NCBI GenBank assembly: GCA_013331225.1
Contig: DUGV01000270.1
Coordinates: 1-8,656 of the forward strand
Reading direction: 5' to 3'
DNA from: Methanolinea sp.
GTDB lineage: Archaea > Halobacteriota > Methanomicrobia > Methanomicrobiales > Methanospirillaceae
Length of the DNA stretch: 8,656 nt
Part shown: positions 1-5,086 of the stretch, one piece after another
How positions within the stretch are numbered: position 1 is the first letter of the stretch
Layout of the letters: each line of letters starts with the position of its first letter
Notes under the pieces: model-generated
The model's database searches: none
What the model was told of the DNA's origin: nothing
What the model saw: the letters and a program-made list of their open reading frames with translations, nothing else
Made by a program: the position numbers and the translations under genes

Positions 1-2
1 AT

Positions 3-572
3 GCGATCGCCATCACCGACCACGACACGGTGGAAGGCGCCCTCCATGCCCTGACTGTTCCGACGAGGCTCGTCATCATCCCGGGAATCGAAGTCTCCAC
101 CCGGCAGGGGCACCTCCTGGTGCTCGGGGTCACGACCCCCATCCCCCGCGGAATGGAGGTGACCGAGACGATCAGGAGGGCCCGGCAGCTTGGCGGCCTC
201 GTGATCCTGCCGCACCCTTACCATATATGGCGCCACGGCGTCGCAAGGAGGATGCGGTCGCCCCTCTCAGAGGTGGACGCGATCGAGGTCTTCAACAGCA
301 GGTACATCGTAGGTTCGGCAAACCGCAAGGCCGCACGGATCGCCCGCCGGCTGAAAAAACCCTGTGTCGGCGGTTCCGATGCCCACAACGCGAGATTCGT
401 GGGATACGGGAGGACGCTCGTGGACGCAGCACCGGACACTGCGTCGATCCTGGATGCGATCCGGGCGGGAAGGACGGTCGCCACGGGGAGGATGACCCCC
501 CTTCGCACCTACACCCGCCAGTCCCTGAGCAATACATGGAAGAAGTTCACACGGGGAATGCAGCCCAGGTAA
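3..572 (+). CDS. PHP-domain metal-dependent phosphoesterase (5' end outside window)
   Basis: The reading frame is open from the left edge (first whole codon at position 3), so the N-terminus is missing. The visible 189 residues carry the PHP-domain metal-site motifs in the usual order: ITDHDT at the very start, PGIEVST with GHLLVLG after it, LPHPYH in the middle, and GGSDAHN near the C-terminal third. Known PHP-family proteins hydrolyse phosphoester bonds (nucleases such as the RNase AM/TrpH group, histidinol phosphatase, polymerase PHP domains) using two or three metal ions. The substrate here cannot be told from sequence. The C-terminus is basic (NTWKKFTRGMQPR). The gene overlaps truA by 37 bp, suggesting co-transcription and perhaps a role in RNA metabolism, but that role is inference. 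The ATG at position 1 is in another frame and is not its start. Confidence 0.85.
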   Translation, partial: AIAITDHDTVEGALHALTVPTRLVIIPGIEVSTRQGHLLVLGVTTPIPRGMEVTETIRRARQLGGLVILPHPYHIWRHGVARRMRSPLSEVDAIEVFNSRYIVGSANRKAARIARRLKKPCVGGSDAHNARFVGYGRTLVDAAPDTASILDAIRAGRTVATGRMTPLRTYTRQSLSNTWKKFTRGMQPR

Positions 573-1369
573 GGCTGGCCTTCCGCTGCGGGTACCTGGG
601 AGAAGGGTTCTTTGGATCCCAGGTGCAGCCTGTGCTCCGGACAGTGGAGGGCGAGTTCATCCGGGCGTGCCTGAACCTCGGCCTCTTCTCCAGCCACCGC
701 GGGGCGCGGTTCCTTGCAGCCGGGAGGACCGACCGCGGTGTCCACGCGAGGGGCCAGGTCTTCGCTTTCTCGACCGTTCATCCCGACCGGGCCGTCTCCG
801 CATTGAACCGGCGGCTCCCACCGGATTTCTGGACCACCGGGTATGCAGTGGTGGAACCCGGGTTTCACCCCCGGCACCATGCCGTCAGCCGCACGTACCG
901 CTATTATTTCGGGGAACCTGACCTCGACGCCGAAGCGATGGACCGTGCAGCGCGGATCTTTTGCGGGGTCCATGACTTCTCGCTCTTTGCCAGGGTTGAA
1001 GGAAGGGACCCGGTGAGGAAGGTCCTGACCTCCAGGGTATTCCTGGACCAGGGGCTCTGCGTGTATGAGGTCTCTGCCGAGAGCTTCCTGTGGCACATGG
1101 TCAGGTACATGGCCTCTACGCTCCTCATGGCAGGGCTGGGGGCTGATGGCGATGAGGTCATCCTGTCCAGACTTGCGGGGGATGGGCGTGCCAGGCTTTC
1201 CCCTGCCCCCCCCGAAGGCCTGGTGCTCTGGGATGTGGCGTATGCGTTCCCGTTTGTCCCCGTTTCCGCGGGCGAAAAAGCGCTGGCGCTGCTGGAGAGC
1301 CGGGGTGCATATCACAGGTGCATGGGGCGGGTGATTGATACGCTGCGGGATACCACGAACGACATGTGA
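536..1369 (+). CDS. truA: tRNA pseudouridine synthase A (TruA family)
   Basis: Predicted 277-residue enzyme that isomerises uridine to pseudouridine in the tRNA anticodon arm (positions 38-40 in characterised TruA proteins). The N-terminal part has the family pattern around GYLGEGFFGSQ and TVEGEF. The catalytic block GRTDRGVHARGQV lies at residues 63-75, with the catalytic aspartate at about residue 66. Further family blocks are SRTYRYYF, VHDFSLFAR and FLWHMVRYMAS, the last being the typical C-terminal active-site helix. Length is normal for archaeal TruA. ATG 536 is the only good start before the conserved domain. It lies inside the preceding PHP gene, giving a 37-bp overlap, and no strong ribosome-binding site is visible, so translation is probably coupled to the upstream gene. 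The family call is firm; the exact tRNA target positions are inferred from the family. Confidence 0.93.
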   Translation: MEEVHTGNAAQVRLAFRCGYLGEGFFGSQVQPVLRTVEGEFIRACLNLGLFSSHRGARFLAAGRTDRGVHARGQVFAFSTVHPDRAVSALNRRLPPDFWTTGYAVVEPGFHPRHHAVSRTYRYYFGEPDLDAEAMDRAARIFCGVHDFSLFARVEGRDPVRKVLTSRVFLDQGLCVYEVSAESFLWHMVRYMASTLLMAGLGADGDEVILSRLAGDGRARLSPAPPEGLVLWDVAYAFPFVPVSAGEKALALLESRGAYHRCMGRVIDTLRDTTNDM

Positions 1370-1373
1370 CGAG

Positions 1374-1694
1374 ATGCCAGAGTTCCCCCGGCCTGATGCA
1401 GAAGATGCTGCATCAGCCTTGGACGCCACATGGTTATCAAGAGAAGCGTATCTGCTGTTCTCCCACATTCTGCGCGTTGGGGTGACTGAGGAGAGCCTGC
1501 CCGTGCAGGTCAGCCCTGGACTTCGCGACCTCTTTCTCTCACGTTCTCCTCCCTTCTTCGAAAAAGGGTGGGGCCTTTTCCTCCTGAGGGCGGCCGACGG
1601 GTCTTTTTCCTGCAGGGTCCACTCCTCCCGTCCATTGATATGCTGGATGTACAGGTGCTGCACCATTGCGCATTCTCAACAGCAATGGGTCTGA
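1374..1694 (+). CDS. Hypothetical protein with YkgJ-like cysteine motif, possibly frameshifted
   Basis: A 106-residue frame starts at ATG 1374, four bases after the truA stop, and is likely in the same transcript. I do not recognise it with certainty. Its best landmark is the segment SFSCRVHSSRPLICWMYRC at about residues 80-98, which resembles the C-R-I/V-x6-RP-x-x-C-R-x-Y pattern of YkgJ-type zinc/iron-cluster proteins. The N-terminal CxxCxxC part of that family is absent. The frame ends abruptly at TGA 1692 after a low-complexity SQQQWV. In the +1 frame, coding-looking sequence runs on to a stop at 1864-1866, so the annotated end may come from a frameshift or a decayed gene. Codon choice in the first part looks like the neighbouring real genes. 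Function unknown. Confidence 0.5.
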   Translation: MPEFPRPDAEDAASALDATWLSREAYLLFSHILRVGVTEESLPVQVSPGLRDLFLSRSPPFFEKGWGLFLLRAADGSFSCRVHSSRPLICWMYRCCTIAHSQQQWV

Positions 1695-1866
1695 AGCCGG
1701 GAAACGTGAAGGAAGATGCTCCCTCTCTACCAGTGACCCGTTACTCACAGGGGTCTTGGAGGAGGTGTTGATGCCCTCCTCCACTCTGCCTGAAGACCAG
1801 TTTGCCCGGCACTGCAGTTCGGTCCTCGCCACGCACGGGTATTCCTGCGAGATCTACGACGACTGA
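1695..1866 (+). other. Possible frameshifted C-terminal continuation, or a 31-aa small ORF from 1771
   Basis: The frame one base ahead of the preceding gene is open from 1639 to the TGA at 1864-1866. Its last part reads LLTGVLEEVLM, then LPEDQFARHC and GYSCEIYDD, which looks like real protein rather than chance translation. Two readings are possible. First, this is the C-terminal half of the upstream gene, separated by a single-base shift somewhere between 1639 and 1694. Second, it is an independent 31-residue protein starting at ATG 1771, which has a good ribosome-binding-like GGAGGTG at 1761-1767. That purine run also encodes Glu-Val in the longer frame, so it may be coincidence. I favour the first reading weakly. 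Confidence 0.35.
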
Positions 1867-1903
1867 TCCCCCTTTCCGCCGGATTTGCCCTCAACAACAC
1901 ATT

Positions 1904-1928
1904 CATGTATTTTTACTCATATGAGTAA
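1904..1928 (+). promoter_or_regulatory. Promoter/operator with perfect 16-bp palindrome before the DUF5320-like gene
   Basis: TTACTCATATGAGTAA at 1913-1928 equals its own reverse complement over all 16 bases. A T-rich, TATA-like stretch (TGTATTTTTA, about 1905-1914) abuts and overlaps it. The start codon lies 29 bases downstream of the palindrome. A near copy is found at 3082-3099 before atwA. A symmetrical site just downstream of, or overlapping, an archaeal TATA box is typical of a repressor operator. The protein that binds it is not known; the DUF134 protein encoded nearby is one candidate by position only. Confidence 0.5.
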
Positions 1929-1956
1929 TTAAGGGCACAGGGCCCACAGGCAGGTT

Positions 1957-2196
1957 ATGAAAATGCCAGGATTTGATGGAACAGGACCCTCCGGACGCGG
2001 TCCTATAACAGGATGGGGAAGAGGCCGATGCATGGCATACGGGGTCCCCGCGGCCGCACAGGGCCAGGCACAGGTTGCTGCACCGTTTCCACCGGGTTAC
2101 GCACCCCCCGCATATTATGGTTTGGGCAGGGGTGGCATCCCCCGGGGTTGTGGAAGAGGGTTTGGCGGCGGAAGGCGAAGGCGCTGCTTCTGGTGA
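1957..2196 (+). CDS. Small Gly/Arg-rich DUF5320-like protein
   Basis: Predicted 79 residues. The N-terminus, with PGFDGTGPSGRGPITGWGRG at residues 4-23, matches the well-conserved start of DUF5320-type small proteins (MP-x-x-DGTGP-x-G-x-GP-x-TG-x-G). The middle is rich in Ala, Pro and Gln, and the tail is Gly/Arg-rich ending RRRRCFW. Cysteines are at about residues 25, 65 and 77. Family members commonly sit beside dinitrogenase iron-molybdenum-cofactor-like (NifX/NifB) proteins, MinD-type ATPases and DUF134 regulators. Their biochemical role is not established. The start may be ATG 1957 or ATG 1963; the second gives the usual MPGFDGTGP beginning and better spacing from the GGCAGG upstream. 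The gene stands directly behind a palindromic operator-like site and is one base overlapped by the next ORF. Confidence 0.7.
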   Translation: MKMPGFDGTGPSGRGPITGWGRGRCMAYGVPAAAQGQAQVAAPFPPGYAPPAYYGLGRGGIPRGCGRGFGGGRRRRCFW

Positions 2197-2480
2197 TGAG
2201 GCATCACCGGATATCCACAAGTGAGCAATCCTGCAGGGTCGGCGCTATGACTGAACACACGAAGGACAACCAGGGAGTCTCCCTTGGACTCCCTTCTTCA
2301 TCTCAAACACCTCGGACGCACGGGACAAAATCCCAGGTCACCTCCATCCCGCTGCGGACCGCGCTTCGCATCGCGCGCGAGCAGCAGAGATCGAAGTCCT
2401 CGCGAAGGAAGATATTCCGTGAAGAGCCTGAGCGGTACCTGGACATCGTGCACCTGATGAAAGACCCAGGCTCCGAATAG
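2196..2480 (+). CDS. Hypothetical small basic protein
   Basis: Unrecognised ORF of 94 residues if read from ATG 2196, whose first base is the last base of the preceding stop codon (TGATG junction, compatible with translational coupling). Starting at ATG 2247 it would be 77 residues. The first half is Ser/Thr/Gln-rich and looks weakly coding. The second half, from about IPLRTALRIAREQQR through KIFREEPERYLDIVHLM, has G/C-ending codons like the other genes here and looks like a positively charged helix followed by a short acidic helix. No domain, signal peptide or membrane segment is visible. Its place between a DUF5320-like gene and a DUF134 regulator gene suggests membership of the same small cluster. 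It could also be a fast-evolving or decayed ORF. Confidence 0.4.
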   Translation: MRHHRISTSEQSCRVGAMTEHTKDNQGVSLGLPSSSQTPRTHGTKSQVTSIPLRTALRIAREQQRSKSSRRKIFREEPERYLDIVHLMKDPGSE

Positions 2481-2508
2481 GTATTTCATGCCGCGGGAAT
2501 CCCCCAAT

Positions 2509-2537
2509 CTTTCTCTTATCTTTTCTTGACTGCAGTC
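2509..2537 (+). promoter_or_regulatory. Possible promoter of the DUF134 gene
   Basis: A pyrimidine-rich stretch with a weak TATA-like element (TTCTCTTATC, about 2511-2520) is followed by the perfect 10-bp palindrome GACTGCAGTC at 2528-2537. Transcription would begin near 2540-2546, leaving a 5' leader of about 40 bases. The box is a poor match to an archaeal consensus and the palindrome is short enough to be chance. Confidence 0.25.
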
Positions 2538-2585
2538 CCGCAAACGCAGAAGGCTAGATGTGCCCCGGGGGAGACAGGTACAGGC

Positions 2586-2963
2586 ATGGACGAATACACT
2601 CCCGCTGCAGGCGCACCCCGGAGGAGAGGAAGGCCCAGGACGCAACGGGTGATCGGAAACAAGTTCTCTTCCCGTTGTTATTCCCCCCAGTGCTGGCCCC
2701 ACGAAGAGCGGGCAGTAGTCACGATCCTTCCCGAGGAGGTGGAGCTCCTCCGCCTCGTTGACCTCGAGGGGATGGAGCAGGAGGAGGCTGCAGCGACCCT
2801 CGGCGTCTCGCGAAGGACCGCATGGCGGGACCTTCATGAGGCCAGGAGAAAAGTGGCGGATGCACTCACGACAGGAAAGAGCCTCCAGATCGGCGGCTGC
2901 TCCCGGGCATCCAGGGGGATATGTCCGAGGAAATGCCCCCGGTTCCCTGGCAACTCTCCTTGA
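2586..2963 (+). CDS. DUF134-family helix-turn-helix DNA-binding protein
   Basis: Predicted 125 residues from ATG 2586; an AGGT lies six bases before it, and the 20 extra codons upstream look non-coding. The core, with RLVDLEGMEQEEAAATLGVS and then RRTAWRDLHEARRKVADAL (about residues 56-94), is the characteristic DUF134 block. It is a sigma-70 region 4-like helix-turn-helix in which GVSRRTAWRDL is the recognition part. The N-terminus has the usual basic GRPR-type stretch. Cysteines cluster outside the HTH: CYSPQC at 31-36 and GGCSRASRGICPRKCP at about 103-118, which could bind metal or an Fe-S cluster, though this is inference. Family members are presumed transcription regulators encoded near DUF5320 and NifX/NifB-like genes, and a DUF5320-like gene is indeed just upstream. 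Likely a local regulator; the palindromes at 1913 and 3084 are plausible but unproven targets. Confidence 0.8.
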   Translation: MDEYTPAAGAPRRRGRPRTQRVIGNKFSSRCYSPQCWPHEERAVVTILPEEVELLRLVDLEGMEQEEAAATLGVSRRTAWRDLHEARRKVADALTTGKSLQIGGCSRASRGICPRKCPRFPGNSP

Positions 2964-3068
2964 GAGGGTTTCCTCGCCGACCGTCCCCGCCACCCCCGTT
3001 ATGCACGTGTCTCCACATCCCTGACCGGATCCTCCCCTGCAGAGGGCCGGAGGTGACAATTACATCAT

Positions 3069-3099
3069 CTTTATTTCTTTCTACTCATATGAGAAATAA
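3069..3099 (+). promoter_or_regulatory. Promoter/operator with second copy of the CTCATATGAG palindrome, before atwA
   Basis: The spacer between the DUF134 gene and atwA (2964-3196) holds a T-rich TATA-like stretch (CTTTATTTCTTTC, 3069-3081) followed by TACTCATATGAGAAATAA at 3082-3099. The 10-bp core CTCATATGAG (3084-3093) is a perfect palindrome. Eighteen aligned bases match the site at 1914-1931 except at two positions. The arrangement, a T-rich box and then the palindrome, is the same as before the DUF5320-like gene. Nothing else convincing was seen in this 233-bp spacer. Confidence 0.5.
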
Positions 3100-3196
3100 T
3101 AGATGACGCCACGCGGAGAGACCGGGGGTCAAGTGATCTCTGCTGCCTCCCGGGGTCAGCTCCTGCAGTTGGAAACCATGCAAGTGTGAGGATGAT

Positions 3197-4825
3197 ATGA
3201 AACACCCCTTTATTTCAGTCCAGAACCTCTCAATGTCATTTTCAGGAAAAAAAGTCCTTGATAACCTTTCGTTCGATATTCCTGAAGGTGAGATAATCGG
3301 GATCATCGGGAGGAGCGGTGCCGGAAAGAGCGTGCTGATGCACCTGCTGCGCGGTGTGGATGAGCCCCCCACGGAGGGGTCGATCGTCTACCACCTCTCC
3401 AGGTGTCCGAAATGCTCCTACATCGGCCTCCGGCGCGAACTCTCAAAACCCTGCCCGCGCTGCGGTGAGCAGCTCTTTGCAATCGACGTGGACTTCTGGG
3501 AGCCTGAGAACGAGCAGTTAAAAAGCCTCGTTATGCGGCGCACGGCCATCATGTTCCAGCGGACATTCGCGCTCTATGGTGACGACAGGGTCATCGAGAA
3601 CGTGCTCCGGGCACTCGATGATGTCGGGTACTCCCAGGACGGTGCGGTCAACCGCGCGGCCGACCTCCTCGACCAGGTACGCCTCTCCCACCGCATGATG
3701 CACATCGCACGAGACCTCTCAGGGGGCGAGAAGCAACGGGTGGTGCTGGCAAGACAACTCGCAAAGGAGCCCTGCCTCCTCTTTGCAGACGAGCCGACCG
3801 GGACCCTTGACCCCGACACCGCCCGGCTCGTGCACCAGATGCTCCGGTCTGCTGCAGAGACCACGAACATGGGGATCGTCGTCACCTCCCACTTCTCCCG
3901 GGTCATCCAGGACATCGCCACCAGGGCCATGCTCCTCGAGGAGGGGAGGATCGAGAAGATCGGGGCCCCCGCAGAGGTGATAAACCACTTCCTGCGGGAC
4001 TTCCACGAGGAGGAGAACATATCGGAGGTCGAACTGGGCGAGGAGATCCTGGTGGCGCGTGATGTGGCCAAGCGCTACATGTCCCCTGATCGGGGGTTGA
4101 TCAGGGCAGTGAATGGGGTCACGTTCAAGGTGAACCGAGGTGAGATTTTCGGGCTTATCGGCAGAAGCGGCGCGGGAAAGACAACGCTCTCCCGCATCAT
4201 CGCGGGGATCATCGAGCCCACGGCCGGGGAGATGAACTTCCTTGTCGGTGACGACTGGGTCGACATGACAAAACCGGGTATCGACCAGCGGGGGCGTGCC
4301 AAGAGCTACATCGGCCTCCTTCACCAGGAGTATGACCTCTATCCTCACCGGACGGTGCTCGACAACCTGACCGATGCGATCGGGCTCGAGTTCCCAAAGG
4401 AGCTTGCCATGAGGAAGGCACATATCACCCTCTCGATGGCAGGGTTCCCCCAGAGCAAGAGCGCAACCATTCTCTCCCAGTACCCCGACCAGCTCTCTGA
4501 GGGTGAACGCCACAGGGTCGCGCTCGCGCAGGTGCTGATACGCGAGCCGAGCCTCGTGATACTCGACGAGCCGACCGGGACGATGGACCCTCTCACAAAG
4601 CGGGACGTGAAGCATTCGATCCTCCATGCCCGGCAGGAGATGGACCAGACCTTTATCCTCGTCTCCCATGACATGGAATTCGTGCAGGAAGTGTGTGACC
4701 GGGTGGCCTGGATGAAGGGAGGAAAGGTGGTGGCACTCGGGAGCACGGAGGAGGTCCTTGCGGAGATGCCGGCCGAGGACAGGGGTATGCAGGGCCTTGC
4801 GGGACAGCCCAGCCCGGCACTCTGA
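3197..4825 (+). CDS. atwA: Methyl-coenzyme M reductase system component A2 (twin ABC-type ATPase)
   Basis: Predicted 542-residue cytoplasmic protein with two ABC-type nucleotide-binding domains and no membrane segment. Domain 1: Walker A GRSGAGKS at 38-45, Q-loop near Q121, signature LSGGE at 174-178, Walker B LLFADEP at 194-200, H-loop at H232. Domain 2: Walker A GRSGAGKT at 322-329, Q-loop near Q377, signature LSEGE at 433-437, Walker B LVILDEP at 453-459, H-loop in VSHD. A four-cysteine insert (CPKC at 70-73 and CPRC at 86-89) sits between Walker A and the Q-loop of domain 1 and should bind a metal such as zinc. This layout and length fit AtwA, which supplies ATP to the A3a complex for reductive activation of the nickel cofactor F430 in methyl-coenzyme M reductase, the last enzyme of methanogenesis. 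The start ATG 3197 follows GAGG at 3188-3191. The gene appears monocistronic. Confidence 0.9.
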   Translation: MKHPFISVQNLSMSFSGKKVLDNLSFDIPEGEIIGIIGRSGAGKSVLMHLLRGVDEPPTEGSIVYHLSRCPKCSYIGLRRELSKPCPRCGEQLFAIDVDFWEPENEQLKSLVMRRTAIMFQRTFALYGDDRVIENVLRALDDVGYSQDGAVNRAADLLDQVRLSHRMMHIARDLSGGEKQRVVLARQLAKEPCLLFADEPTGTLDPDTARLVHQMLRSAAETTNMGIVVTSHFSRVIQDIATRAMLLEEGRIEKIGAPAEVINHFLRDFHEEENISEVELGEEILVARDVAKRYMSPDRGLIRAVNGVTFKVNRGEIFGLIGRSGAGKTTLSRIIAGIIEPTAGEMNFLVGDDWVDMTKPGIDQRGRAKSYIGLLHQEYDLYPHRTVLDNLTDAIGLEFPKELAMRKAHITLSMAGFPQSKSATILSQYPDQLSEGERHRVALAQVLIREPSLVILDEPTGTMDPLTKRDVKHSILHARQEMDQTFILVSHDMEFVQEVCDRVAWMKGGKVVALGSTEEVLAEMPAEDRGMQGLAGQPSPAL

Positions 4826-4871
4826 ACCCTTCGAGGAGGGTTCTTTGGCCTGATACGCCCACTTTTTTTTT
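4824..4871 (+). terminator. Transcription terminator of atwA
   Basis: Beginning at the atwA stop codon, GAACCCT (4824-4830) and AGGGTTC (4837-4843) form a perfect 7-bp stem with a 6-base loop. A run of nine T residues lies at 4863-4871. Archaeal RNA polymerase terminates at T-rich tracts on the sense strand, so the T9 tract is probably the stopping point and the hairpin may protect the 3' end. Confidence 0.5.
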
Positions 4872-4873
4872 AC

Positions 4874-4900
4874 TATGAAAATGGCTGCGCCATTTTCATA
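4874..4900. repeat. Perfect inverted repeat, 12-bp arms with 3-base spacer
   Basis: TATGAAAATGGC (4874-4885) is followed by TGC and then by GCCATTTTCATA (4889-4900), the exact reverse complement. As RNA it would form a very stable hairpin on either strand. It comes just after, not before, the T9 tract, so it is not the stem of an ordinary plus-strand intrinsic terminator. It could be a processing or stability element, a regulator site, or a member of a dispersed palindromic repeat family. The window has only this one copy. Confidence 0.6.
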
Positions 4901-5030
4901 AATGCGTATGCGTGTGTCTCGAAGAGAATCATGAAGTTTTTCGCCATATCTCCCCATCCAGTTGCCGGGCAGGATGATTTCCCCTGCTCATAAGCGATTC
5001 TTATCGAAAATATGGGCAATTTCCTGTTTT

Positions 5031-5046
5031 TTTCGAATTAAATATA
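5031..5046 (+). promoter_or_regulatory. TATA/BRE promoter of the por operon
   Basis: TTTCGAATTAAATATA has a BRE-like CGAA directly before a good archaeal TATA box (TTAAATATA, about 5038-5046). Transcription would start around 5066-5070, giving a leader of roughly 20 bases before ATG 5087. A second, weaker candidate (CGAAAATAT, 5005-5013) lies upstream. The rest of the 4901-5086 spacer is AT-rich, with no other gene or RNA recognised. Confidence 0.5.
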
Positions 5047-5086
5047 CCTTATTACAGATGGCGGACAACATTTACTGCTGAGTTTG

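Noticed and set aside
1..3. ATG at the first base as a start codon
   Set aside because: It is in a different frame from the PHP motifs, which begin at position 3 and extend beyond the left edge.
509..1666. Long minus-strand open frame (385 codons) opposite truA
   Set aside because: Shadow of the GC-rich truA coding strand; no recognisable motif, and truA is certain.
3023..3048. Imperfect CCGG...CCGG hairpin after the DUF134 gene as terminator
   Set aside because: Stem is interrupted and no T tract directly follows; the T-rich run at 3070-3081 fits a promoter better.
2298..3059. 253-codon minus-strand open frame opposite the DUF134 gene
   Set aside because: The DUF134 signature is on the plus strand; the antisense product is low-complexity and has no family features.
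3719..4957. Long minus-strand open frame (412 codons) opposite atwA
   Set aside because: Antisense of clear ATPase motifs; composition follows from G/C-ending codons of atwA.
4901..5030. tRNA, riboswitch or CRISPR in the atwA-por spacer
   Set aside because: No cloverleaf, no TTCRA-type arm, no repeated spacers; only AT-rich sequence and a weak second TATA-like box.
5058..5081. Seven-codon ORF (MADNIYC) in the por leader as an attenuator peptide
   Set aside because: It likely starts before the predicted transcription start, and no alternative hairpins or regulatory codons are seen.
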